Assembly: GCA_004525055.1 (NCBI GenBank)
Contig: SPDF01000004.1
Span: forward strand, 1-20,684
Source of the DNA: Gemmatimonadales bacterium
GTDB taxonomy: Bacteria > Gemmatimonadota > Gemmatimonadetes > Gemmatimonadales > GWC2-71-9
Direction of reading: 5' to 3'
DNA: 20,684 nt
Shown here: positions 6,856 through 13,511 of the stretch, in pieces
How positions within the stretch are numbered: the first letter of the stretch is position 1
Layout: the number at the start of each line of letters is the position of its first letter
The notes under the pieces: generated by a model
What the model was told of the DNA's origin: nothing
Databases searched by the model: none
What the model saw: only the letters and a program-made list of their open reading frames with translations
Position numbers and translations under genes: made by a program

Positions 6856-7998
6856 GTGGTCCTGCATTCTCGTCGGCCGGATGGGACGCGCGCAGGTGCC
6901 GTCCTACTGGGTCTGCTCGTTGTCAGCGCCTGCGGAGGCGGAAACGGCCCCATCCAGATCGGGGTGGCCGCCAACTTCACCGACCCGCTCAGCCTCCCGA
7001 TTCGCTATGGGGCGCAGCTGGCCGCTGAAGAAATCAACGCCGCGGGCGGCATCAACGGCCGCCCGATCGCGTTGGTTGAGCGAGAGGACTACAACGACGC
7101 CGACTCCGCCGTCGTCGTGGCGACCGATTTCTATAACTCCCCCGTCGTCGCGGTCATCGGGCACGGATTCTCAGGCCCGACCCTGGCCGCCGCGCCGGTG
7201 TACAACGGCGGGATCGATCCCCTCCTCGAAATTGCCCCGGCCGCCTCCGCCCCGGCGGTGACGGACGCCGGCCTCTTCACCTTCCGCGTCTGCCCGAGCG
7301 ACCTGGCGCACGGCTCCGCGCTGGCGCACTGGGCGCGGGAACGACTGGGGCTGCTGCGCGGCGCGGTCTTCTATACCAACAGCGAATACGGCCGCGGTAT
7401 TCGCTCGGCGTTCGAAACGGAATTCGCCTCGCTGCAGGGTACCGTGATCGGCGCCTATCCCTATCTGGGTGATACGCCCGACGTGGGACCCTACCTCGAC
7501 CTGCTCACTCGTAACAAGCGGGCGCAGTTCATGGTCATCGCCGGGTACGATGCCGATGCGCGCACCATCCTGACCGAAGCGCAGAACAAGGACCTCGCCA
7601 TCCCGACGATGGGTGGCGACGGGCTCGAGCAGATCGCCCTTGCCGGGCCGGTCGCCAACGGCACCTACGTCACCTCCTCGTACTTTCCCCAGACCGACAC
7701 CCCCGCCAACCGGCGATTCGTCGAGGCCTACCGCGCGCGGTTTCCCACGGCCGGCGACCCCAACGGCTCTGGCGCGGCAGCCTATGACGCGGTGTACATG
7801 CTGCGCGCAACGATGCTCCGAGTCGGCACCGAACGGCAGGCGATCCGCGACGGCTTCGCCGGCATCGGCACCGCCACTCCGGCCTACGAGGGTGCCATGG
7901 GCACCATCGCGTTCGATACGAATGGCGATGTGCCAAGCCTCAAGATCTACGTCGGCGAAGTGCGTGACGGCGTGATGCAGCTGGCGGAGGGGCAGTGA
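6856..7998 (+). CDS. LivJ-type periplasmic binding lipoprotein (Peripla_BP_6)
   Basis: A 380-residue type-I periplasmic binding protein of the branched-chain amino acid/amide family. The N-terminus has a lipoprotein signal with lipobox VSAC and Cys26, so it is membrane-anchored. Family hallmarks follow: IQIGVAANFTDPLSLPIRYGAQLAAEEINAAGGINGRPI, written here only as its parts IGVA, AAEEINAAGGINGRPI and VVAVIGHGFSG; then YTNSEYGRG in the middle and DAVYMLRA late. Start GTG 6856 has GGAG 6 nt upstream. No permease or ATPase gene is nearby. Instead it overlaps a chemoreceptor gene by GTGA. The likely job is to present a small ligand (amino acid or amide, inferred) to that receptor instead of feeding a transporter. 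The family is confident; the ligand is unknown. Confidence 0.9.
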   Translation: MVLHSRRPDGTRAGAVLLGLLVVSACGGGNGPIQIGVAANFTDPLSLPIRYGAQLAAEEINAAGGINGRPIALVEREDYNDADSAVVVATDFYNSPVVAVIGHGFSGPTLAAAPVYNGGIDPLLEIAPAASAPAVTDAGLFTFRVCPSDLAHGSALAHWARERLGLLRGAVFYTNSEYGRGIRSAFETEFASLQGTVIGAYPYLGDTPDVGPYLDLLTRNKRAQFMVIAGYDADARTILTEAQNKDLAIPTMGGDGLEQIALAGPVANGTYVTSSYFPQTDTPANRRFVEAYRARFPTAGDPNGSGAAAYDAVYMLRATMLRVGTERQAIRDGFAGIGTATPAYEGAMGTIAFDTNGDVPSLKIYVGEVRDGVMQLAEGQ

Positions 7999-9689
7999 AG
8001 TTCCTCAAGAGCCTCCGCAGCCAGGTGAGCCTCGGCATGGCGGTGCTGGTGACGCTGGTGCTCCTGATCGCCCTCAGCTCCACACGCGCCATCCGTTTGA
8101 TCAGCCAGGCGGTCGAAGTCGAGACTGCTGCGCTCATGGCCGGCACCGAGGCCGGCAGCGGCCTCGTCGGAGCGGTGCTCAACGAAATCCGGAGCGCCGA
8201 GCAGTATCTCCTCGACCCGTCGGTGGCCCTCCAGCGGGAGTTCATCGCCAGCGGCGACTCCGCCTACGCCTACCAGCAGACCTTCCGGCAGCTGAGTGGC
8301 CTCTCCACGCAGGACCGCTACATCACGAACAAGATCGCCGACGAACAGGCGACGATCGAAGTCGCCTACTCGATGGCTCACGCGCTGGCTGACCTCGGCC
8401 GCGACGCGGAAGCACGCCGGTATGCCAATGCCGCCCGCGCGCCAGCCGACACGCTGGTGGCCGATGTCCGTGCCCTCTCCCGTTCGCAGAGCGCCAGGGC
8501 ACTCATCCGGATCCAGGCGCTGCGCAATGACGCCGGCCGGCGGGAACGGAATGTGTGGGCACTCTTCGGCCTTGCACTCATCCTTGGCGTGGCGACCACG
8601 ATCTACACGGTCCGCACCGTGGACCGGCCGCTCCGCCGACTCGTGGGCGCCGCCGAACGGTTCGGCGGTGGCGATCTCCGCCCGGTGACGCTCGGGGAGA
8701 TGCCGACCGAACTCGGGCGGCTTGCCGCGGCCATGGACGAGATGGCGGCCCGACTCCGCGACGTGGTGGGAATCGTCGGCAAGGAATCGAATGAGATTTC
8801 AAGCAGCGCCAGCGACTTCTCCGCGATGAGTGAGGAACTCGCCGCCAGCAGCGGCGAGATCTCGACCGCGATGGTCAAGATGTCGCACAGCGCCGAGACG
8901 CAGGTGCATGGGATGCGCGACGCCGACAAACTGCTCGGCCGGCTCCGCGCCACCGCCGCCGAAGCCGACGAGGCATCCAACCGGGTGGTGGCCCTCGGCG
9001 ACACCATCCGGGATCTCGCGGTCCGGCACCGGACCGACGTGGCCGCCGCAGGCCAGACCCTCCTCGACGTGCGGGAGGTGGTCCAGACTTCTGCGCAGCA
9101 GGTCCAGGAACTGGCCCGGAAGTCGGAGTCGATCACCGAGTTCATCGACCTGATCAAGCAGATATCCTCGCAGACCAACTTGCTGGCACTCAATGCCGCC
9201 ATCGAGGCGGCGCGTGCGGGCGAGCATGGACGCGGTTTCGCTGTCGTGGCCGAGGAGGTCAGGCATCTGGCGGATTCCAGCGCGCGTGCCGCCGAGGATG
9301 TGACCAAGACGGTGCAGTTCATTCGCAACCAGGTGCGCGAGGTGTCGGGCACCATGCAGATCGGTTCCAGCAAGGTCCGGGGCATCGAGGGGGTGGCGGG
9401 CGCCGCCGCCCGCGCCCTCGACGACATCGGGGCAGCCGTGCAGGAGGTGCGAACCGCCGCCGCGGTGGTGTCCGCACAGGCAGCCCTCAACCGCACGATT
9501 GTCGACCAGCTCGGTGGGAAGACCGCGGAGGTGGCCGCCTCCGCCACGGAGCATGCCTCGGCCAGCCAGGAAGTGACGGCGGCGGCCGAAGAACAGAGCG
9601 CCTCGACGGAGGAGATGGCCGCCGCGGCCGGCGACCTGCTGCAGGGCGCGACCCGCCTGACGGACGCCATGAACGCCTTCCGTACTTGA
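7995..9689 (+). CDS. Transmembrane methyl-accepting chemotaxis protein
   Basis: A 564-residue chemoreceptor. TM1 is at residues about 11-29, a periplasmic helical sensor of about 155 residues follows (four-helix-bundle-like, low in aromatic residues), TM2 is at about 186-206, a HAMP domain at about 207-260, then the long cytoplasmic coiled-coil. The kinase-control hairpin tip starts at Q393: QTNLLALNAAIEAARAG, then EHGRGFAVVAEEVR, nearly exactly the family consensus. Ala/Glu-rich flanks (SASSEEL-like, EEQSASTEEMAAAA) are candidate methylation helices. No C-terminal receptor-methylase docking pentapeptide is present. The GTG start lies in the stop of the binding-lipoprotein gene, with GGAGG just upstream, so the two are co-translated. 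The binding lipoprotein is the obvious ligand partner. No cheA or cheW is in the window. Confidence 0.93.
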   Translation: MKFLKSLRSQVSLGMAVLVTLVLLIALSSTRAIRLISQAVEVETAALMAGTEAGSGLVGAVLNEIRSAEQYLLDPSVALQREFIASGDSAYAYQQTFRQLSGLSTQDRYITNKIADEQATIEVAYSMAHALADLGRDAEARRYANAARAPADTLVADVRALSRSQSARALIRIQALRNDAGRRERNVWALFGLALILGVATTIYTVRTVDRPLRRLVGAAERFGGGDLRPVTLGEMPTELGRLAAAMDEMAARLRDVVGIVGKESNEISSSASDFSAMSEELAASSGEISTAMVKMSHSAETQVHGMRDADKLLGRLRATAAEADEASNRVVALGDTIRDLAVRHRTDVAAAGQTLLDVREVVQTSAQQVQELARKSESITEFIDLIKQISSQTNLLALNAAIEAARAGEHGRGFAVVAEEVRHLADSSARAAEDVTKTVQFIRNQVREVSGTMQIGSSKVRGIEGVAGAAARALDDIGAAVQEVRTAAAVVSAQAALNRTIVDQLGGKTAEVAASATEHASASQEVTAAAEEQSASTEEMAAAAGDLLQGATRLTDAMNAFRT

Positions 9690-9708
9690 CCTCGCGATCG
9701 GCACAGGA

Positions 9709-9745
9709 GAAAGCGCCCCCTGGCATGATGCCGGGGGGCGCTTTC
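9709..9745. terminator. Bidirectional terminator between convergent genes
   Basis: A long near-perfect stem: GAAAGCGCCCCC (9709-9720) pairs with GGGGGCGCTTTC (9734-9745). A wobble pair and GGCA/TGCC extend it inward to a 3-nt loop. A- and T-containing ends on both sides let it serve the chemoreceptor gene on the plus strand and the KKAPV-repeat gene on the minus strand; its edges are 19 and 16 nt from the two stop codons. Confidence 0.85.
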
Positions 9746-9761
9746 GTTCGAGCCGACGGGT

Positions 9762-10199
9762 CTAGTGCTTCTTCCTGGTCGGCGCCTTCTTGACGGGCGC
9801 CTTCTTGACGGGCGCCTTCTTGACGGGCGCCTTCTTGACGGGCGCCTTCTTGGCGGGCGTGACCTTCGGTTTTGCCTTGGGCTTGGGCTTGGCGGCCGGA
9901 CCCTTGGCACTCTTCGGCTTGCCGGGCTTGGGCCGGGCGGCAATCCGGTCGAGCTTCTTCTGGCGCGCCGCCTGCAGGTCGGTCATGAGCCGCTCGCCTT
10001 CGTCCTCGGCCAGGAGCCCGCGACGTGTCGCGTACTTGACCAGCTCATCGGCATCAGCGATGTCGAATTCGGAAAGCCGGGCCGCCGCGCGAATGACGTT
10101 CACCATGGCGTCCGCCACAGGGCTTCGGAGTACCGTGGCAATGCCAGGGAGGCTCTCGAGCAAGGTTGAGATTTGTGCGCCGCCGAGTTCAGACACCAC
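9762..10199 (-). CDS. Histone-H1-like Lys/Ala/Pro-tailed protein
   Basis: A two-part protein of 145 residues. The N-terminal 80 residues are a small helical domain of unknown family (ending LMTDLQAARQKK). The C-terminal about 60 residues are strongly basic and disordered-looking, made of Lys, Ala and Pro with five KKAP repeats, like the tails of histone-H1-like or AlgP-type bacterial proteins. Such tails bind DNA or RNA non-specifically, so a nucleoid-associated role is plausible but unproven. Start: GTG 10199 has AGGAG 5 nt upstream, whereas the upstream ATG 10223 (8 residues longer) has none, so the GTG is preferred. It has a good promoter and a leader inverted repeat. It converges on the chemoreceptor gene. 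Confidence 0.8.
   Translation of the reverse strand: MVSELGGAQISTLLESLPGIATVLRSPVADAMVNVIRAAARLSEFDIADADELVKYATRRGLLAEDEGERLMTDLQAARQKKLDRIAARPKPGKPKSAKGPAAKPKPKAKPKVTPAKKAPVKKAPVKKAPVKKAPVKKAPTRKKH
9781..9855 (-). repeat. 15-bp tandem repeat encoding KKAPV units
   Basis: The unit GGCGCCTTCTTGACG occurs four times without change (9781-9840), then once with one substitution (9841-9855, GGCGCCTTCTTGGCG). In the minus-strand protein each unit adds V-K-K-A-P. The exactness at DNA level suggests recent slippage or expansion, so copy number probably varies between strains. Confidence 0.95.
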
Positions 10200-10238
10200 A
10201 AGTACTCCTTCGGACCGGGACATCAGAGCGCTTCAGGT

Positions 10239-10264
10239 GGCGTAACGCTATGTCGCGTTAAGCC
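10239..10264. promoter_or_regulatory. Inverted repeat in the leader of the KKAPV-repeat gene
   Basis: GGC-G-TAACGC and GCGTTA-A-GCC form two 10-nt arms with one mismatch around a 6-nt spacer (TATGTC). The repeat begins about 5 nt downstream of the transcription start predicted from the promoter at 10276-10304. It could be a protein operator overlapping the start, or an RNA hairpin at the 5' end of the message. Confidence 0.5.
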
Positions 10265-10275
10265 TTGCCGGCGCC

Positions 10276-10304
10276 AACGTACCACAGACGCGGGGCCCAG
10301 TCAA
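10276..10304 (-). promoter_or_regulatory. Promoter for the KKAPV-repeat gene
   Basis: On the minus strand TTGACT (10304-10299, one base from consensus) is 17 nt from TACGTT (10281-10276). Predicted transcription starts near 10269, giving a leader of about 70 nt to the GTG at 10199. Confidence 0.5.
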
Positions 10305-10436
10305 GCCAAAGGGGCCGGTTGAGGGGAATCTGGAGGACGCAGGAGGGGATTACCGAACCCTAAAGACAGTGTCGCAACACCTTTGCGCCATCAAGTATCG
10401 CAGGGGGTAGTCGTTTGGCGGTCGAGGGCTACAACT

Positions 10437-10465
10437 TTGCGTGCTCTGCTGGCGAATCGTAGATT
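10437..10465 (+). promoter_or_regulatory. Candidate promoter for the zinc-ribbon gene
   Basis: TTGCGT (10437-10442), a 17-nt spacer and TAGATT (10460-10465) lie 48 nt before ATG 10514. The -10-like hexamer is identical to the one before ogt. Together with the opposite promoter at 10276-10304 it makes this 314-bp gap a divergent promoter region; I see nothing else in it. Confidence 0.4.
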
Positions 10466-10513
10466 GGAAGGACTGGGTGGGGGTCGACTCGCATCTCCCG
10501 GGAAGGACCGCCC

Positions 10514-10783
10514 ATGGGCCGTAGGGGCATCAAGGAATTCCGTGCGCCGGAAGCGCTCGCCCTGGTCGCAGCTGACCGTGACGGGAAGCCATTGGTCTGC
10601 CCATCCTGCGGGACCGAGTCCATCACCCGCACGCCGAAGCGTCCCTCCGCCAGCGCCCCACCTGAGCTCGGCCGGATTGCCCTGCACTGCACCAAGTGCG
10701 GGCGCAGTGCGGCCTACTTGCCACGGGCGCCCGATCCTTCCCGTTCGCCCGAGTCCCCCTATCCCCCGCCCGACGAGAGCTAG
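10514..10783 (+). CDS. Small zinc-ribbon-like protein
   Basis: An 89-residue protein with two Cys pairs, C29-P-S-C32 and C59-T-K-C62, spaced as in a zinc ribbon that binds one Zn2+. The segment between them is Pro/Ser/Ala-rich and the C-terminal 20 residues are Pro-rich and probably disordered. GGAAGGA at 10501-10507, 6 nt before ATG 10514, is a good ribosome-binding site. No closer family is recognised; nucleic-acid or protein binding are the usual roles of such folds. Its TAG stop (10781-10783) overlaps the TAG of the convergent membrane-protein gene within CTAG. Confidence 0.8.
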   Translation: MGRRGIKEFRAPEALALVAADRDGKPLVCPSCGTESITRTPKRPSASAPPELGRIALHCTKCGRSAAYLPRAPDPSRSPESPYPPPDES

Positions 10784-10989
10784 GGCGCGATGACCTCGCG
10801 ATAGACGAGATAGGGGAGCAGCACGTACAGGAGCAGGTCGCGGACGAGGTAGAAGACGATGAACGCCAGTACGGCGCGCCAACCGAGGCGGCGCACCTCC
10901 GCCCAACTCCTGGGAAAGCGCCACCACCTTCGAAAACGCCCCGCGGGGCGTTTCGTCGCTACCTCGGGCGGCTGAAGGTCCGTCCCCAT
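10780..10989 (-). CDS. Small single-pass membrane protein behind lepB
   Basis: A 69-residue protein whose last half is one or two tightly packed hydrophobic segments (residues about 38-63) interrupted by R50-D51, preceded by a strongly basic, Trp/Arg-rich stretch (RFRRWWRFPRSW) that should stay in the cytoplasm. Start ATG 10989 lies inside the end of lepB, a 31-nt overlap in a different frame. There is no Shine-Dalgarno sequence, so coupled translation from lepB is likely. No family is recognised. A GTG further in (at VRRLGW) is an alternative start. Confidence 0.65.
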   Translation of the reverse strand: MGTDLQPPEVATKRPAGRFRRWWRFPRSWAEVRRLGWRAVLAFIVFYLVRDLLLYVLLPYLVYREVIAP

Positions 10990-11681
10990 CGAATCGCAGT
11001 CAGGAACGGCAGCGGCTTCCAGCTCTTGCCGTCGTAGCTGTAGTACACGAACATCGGCCGGCCCCGCACGTTTTTCCGCGGGAGGAAACCCCACATCCGG
11101 CTATCATGTGAGTTGTCCCTGCTGTCGCCCATCATGAAGTACGAATCGGGCGGCACCACGATCGGTCCCCAGTCCTGCAGGTCGGGATTGTAGGTGGCGG
11201 TGTCGCGGCCGACGAGGTACTTGACCTGCCACTGCCGCATGATGAACCGCTGTTCCGGTCCCGCCATCGGCAACGGCGACTCGTGCACGGCGTAGGGCTC
11301 GTCCAGACGCACGCCGTTGCGGATCAGTTGTCCCCCCTCCATCGCCAGCGTATCGCCCGCCATGCCGACCATTCGCTTGACAACGTCGATCGGCTCCTCG
11401 ACCGAGTCGAAGACGAGGATGTCGTTCCGCTGCGGCTCCCGGAAGGCGGGGAGCCGCTTGTGCACCAGTGGAATCTCCGCGCCGTAGAGGGCCTTGTTGA
11501 CGAACAGGAAGTCCCCCACCAACAGGGTGTTTTCCATGCTGCCGGAGGGGATGCGGAAGGCCTGCACCAGGAACGTCCGGAGGACCAGCCAGACCAGCAG
11601 GGCCACGGTGATGGACTTGACCCACTCCCAAAGCCAGATGAGGAAGGCGGGTTGTGTTGGCGTGGTCTTGGACTGAGCCAT
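10959..11681 (-). CDS. lepB: Signal peptidase I
   Basis: Leader peptidase that removes signal peptides from exported proteins at the outer face of the inner membrane. The 240 residues have one N-terminal membrane anchor (about 20-40). Then come box B with the Ser48 nucleophile (IPSGSMENTLLVGD), box D with the general-base Lys102 (DVVKRMVGMAGD), and box E (MMGDSRDNSHDSRMWGFLP). All catalytic elements are present. ATG 11681 is chosen; ATG 11690 would add three residues, and neither has a Shine-Dalgarno sequence. A promoter-like element lies just upstream, so it is probably transcribed separately from the PD40 gene. The small membrane-protein gene overlaps its end. Confidence 0.95.
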   Translation of the reverse strand: MAQSKTTPTQPAFLIWLWEWVKSITVALLVWLVLRTFLVQAFRIPSGSMENTLLVGDFLFVNKALYGAEIPLVHKRLPAFREPQRNDILVFDSVEEPIDVVKRMVGMAGDTLAMEGGQLIRNGVRLDEPYAVHESPLPMAGPEQRFIMRQWQVKYLVGRDTATYNPDLQDWGPIVVPPDSYFMMGDSRDNSHDSRMWGFLPRKNVRGRPMFVYYSYDGKSWKPLPFLTAIRWGRTFSRPR

Positions 11682-11718
11682 GAGGGTCATCGGGTCCGGG
11701 TGAGAGGGCGGGCGCGGT

Positions 11719-11747
11719 AACCTAACCCCTGCGACGGATGTGGTGAA
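11719..11747 (-). promoter_or_regulatory. Candidate promoter for lepB
   Basis: On the minus strand TTCACC (11747-11742), a 17-nt spacer and TAGGTT (11724-11719) lie 37 nt before the chosen ATG. Moderate consensus match by eye. Confidence 0.35.
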
Positions 11748-11828
11748 GGGCTGACGCATCGCGGGGCACCGACGCCCCTTACGCGCGCCGATGCCCCACG
11801 GTTTCTTCGACGCATCGCCCCCGCGTGG

Positions 11829-12917
11829 CTACTTGGACCAGTCGGCGATGAACACGTTGGTCTCGCCACGGGTCTTGGCGTTCCGGTTGGAGGCCCAGAC
11901 CAGCTTCTTGCCGTCAGGACTGAACATCGGGAAGCCATCGAAATCGGGGTCGAAGGTGATCTGCTGGAGCCCCGTGCCATCGACGTTGACCAGGAAGAGA
12001 TCGAAGTTCCGGCCCTTCGGGTCGAGGTGATTCGACGTGAAGATGATTTGCTTGCCATCGCGCGTGAAGAACGGAGCAAAATTGGCCCCGCCGATGTTCG
12101 TGACCTGGCGAGGGTCGCTGCCGTCGGCGTTCGCCACCCAAAGCTCAAGCGCGGCGGGCCGCACCAGGCGTTGACTGAGCAAGTTCTTGTAGTCGGCGGA
12201 GTCCGCGGCGGTCACGGGGTATGACGCCCGCCAGACGATCTGCTTGCCATTGGGCGAGTAGAACGCACCGCCGTCGTACCCGATGCGCGACGTGATGCGC
12301 CGAACGTCCGAGCCATCGATGTGCATGCTGTAGAGATCGATGTCGCCGTCGCGGGTGCTGGTGAAGATGATCCGCTTGCCATCGGGCGAGACCGTGGCCT
12401 CGGCGTTGTACGCCTTGTCGTCGGTGAGCTTGGTCAGCTCGGTGCCGTTGTTCAGCGCCGAATAGATCTCGAAGCGACCAAGCGGCCAGACATACCCCTT
12501 CGACATGTCGGGTCGGACGGGGCACGCCGCGTCGAATTCGAAGGTGGTGCTGTACAGGATGCGCTTGTCATTGTCGTAGAAGTAGCCGCAGGTCGTACGA
12601 CCCAGGCCGTTCGACACCCGGTGCATGTCGGTGCCGTCGATGTTCATGATGTATTCCTGGTCACAGCCGTTGGCCAGGTCTTCCTGACGCTGGAAAATCA
12701 ACTGCCGGCCAGACTTCGAGAAATACGCCTCCGCATTATTGCCGCCGTGCGTCAGCTGCTGGATGTTGCGGAGATGGGTCTCTCCCGGCAGGGCCTCCAC
12801 CGGCATGGCCGGCGTGGCCACGACGTTGACGGTGGAACTGCAGGAGAGCAACGGCGCGGCAGCAAGCAGGACCAGATAGGATGCGGTACGAATGAGATTC
12901 TCCAGGTATTTGGGCAC
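11829..12917 (-). CDS. PD40/TolB-like beta-propeller lipoprotein
   Basis: A 362-residue lipoprotein propeller. GTG 12917 gives a proper lipoprotein signal: basic n-region (KYLENLIR), hydrophobic core and lipobox LLSC with Cys26. A TTG at 12950 would only add an unlikely extension. The body holds at least five PD40 (WD40-like, TolB-type) blades with the recurring pattern SPDGKRIIFTSTRDG, then IDLY, then IDGSDVRRIT. Three extra cysteines (NGCDQ, TTCGY, AACPV) in the first third may form a disulfide and are unusual for TolB. Unlike TolB it stands alone, with no pal or tolA nearby. The TolB-like fold is certain; role (envelope scaffold or sugar/peptide binding) is open. Confidence 0.88.
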   Translation of the reverse strand: MPKYLENLIRTASYLVLLAAAPLLSCSSTVNVVATPAMPVEALPGETHLRNIQQLTHGGNNAEAYFSKSGRQLIFQRQEDLANGCDQEYIMNIDGTDMHRVSNGLGRTTCGYFYDNDKRILYSTTFEFDAACPVRPDMSKGYVWPLGRFEIYSALNNGTELTKLTDDKAYNAEATVSPDGKRIIFTSTRDGDIDLYSMHIDGSDVRRITSRIGYDGGAFYSPNGKQIVWRASYPVTAADSADYKNLLSQRLVRPAALELWVANADGSDPRQVTNIGGANFAPFFTRDGKQIIFTSNHLDPKGRNFDLFLVNVDGTGLQQITFDPDFDGFPMFSPDGKKLVWASNRNAKTRGETNVFIADWSK

Positions 12918-12950
12918 ACCAGAGTACGAAACCCCCCGGGGCAGGGGCAA

Positions 12951-12966
12951 TCCGTAGGACTACGGA
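12951..12966. promoter_or_regulatory. Perfect 7-bp inverted repeat between bcp and the PD40 gene
   Basis: TCCGTAG and CTACGGA are separated by 2 nt, and the whole repeat lies 34 nt upstream of the PD40 start and 10 nt after the bcp stop. There is no T-run, so it is not a typical terminator. An operator is possible. Confidence 0.35.
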
Positions 12967-12975
12967 CGCCCGCCG

Positions 12976-13452
12976 TCAGCCCGTGAGTGCGGCGAGCACC
13001 TCGGCGGCATGGCCCTGCGGTTTCACCTTCGGGAAGATGTGCGTGATCGTCCCTCGCGCATCGATGATGTACGTCTTGCGCAGCACCCCAAAGTACTTCC
13101 GTCCATACATACTTTTTTCGCCCCAGGCCCCATACGCCTCGGCCACCGCGTGGTCCTCGTCGGCGAGCAACGTGAAGGGAAGCTCATACTTCTTTTTGAA
13201 CTTCTGATGACTCGCCACACCGTCCGGCGACACACCGAGCACCACGGCTCCCGTCGCCTGCACGGCACGCCAGCTGTCGCGGAACCCACACGCCTCGGTG
13301 GTACAACCGGAGGTGTCGTCCTTCGGATAGAAGTAGAGGACGACCGGCCGGCCCTTGAAATCCTTCAGCGCCACAGGCGTGCCGCCGTCGGACGGGACCT
13401 TGAATGCGGGTGCCTTGGCACCGGGTGCGAGTTCAGACGACGGTGTGGCCAT
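12976..13452 (-). CDS. bcp: Thiol peroxidase Bcp (peroxiredoxin Q)
   Basis: Reduces hydrogen peroxide and organic hydroperoxides using thioredoxin, in the cytoplasm. The 158 residues match the family length. The peroxidatic Cys50 sits in DDTSGCTTEACGFRD, and Cys55 five residues later is the resolving Cys of the atypical 2-Cys Bcp type. The LYFYPKD strand and the later GVSPDG and YIIDARGTI segments are conserved. ATG 13452 has AGGA 7 nt upstream and a family-typical N-terminus. An ATG at 13512 forms TAATG with the upstream metallopeptidase stop and would add 20 residues, so bcp may still be part of the efflux operon. Confidence 0.94.
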   Translation of the reverse strand: MATPSSELAPGAKAPAFKVPSDGGTPVALKDFKGRPVVLYFYPKDDTSGCTTEACGFRDSWRAVQATGAVVLGVSPDGVASHQKFKKKYELPFTLLADEDHAVAEAYGAWGEKSMYGRKYFGVLRKTYIIDARGTITHIFPKVKPQGHAAEVLAALTG

Positions 13453-13511
13453 CAGCAATTCCTGTCTCTTCGAGCGGTGATCGAGGGGTGTCTCCGCAGC
13501 ATGGAAGGACA

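Noticed and set aside
9781..9855. Regular short repeats that might suggest a CRISPR-like array
   Set aside because: The 15-bp units are contiguous without spacers and encode an in-frame KKAPV tail.
8603..9943. A 446-codon open frame on the minus strand
   Set aside because: Antisense to the chemoreceptor gene; Ser/Arg/Ala-rich low-complexity translation, and it crosses the bidirectional terminator and the KKAPV repeat.
11763..11778. GGGGC/GCCCC hairpin after the PD40 gene as a terminator
   Set aside because: The stem is only 5 bp and no T-run follows on the minus strand, so it is not convincing.
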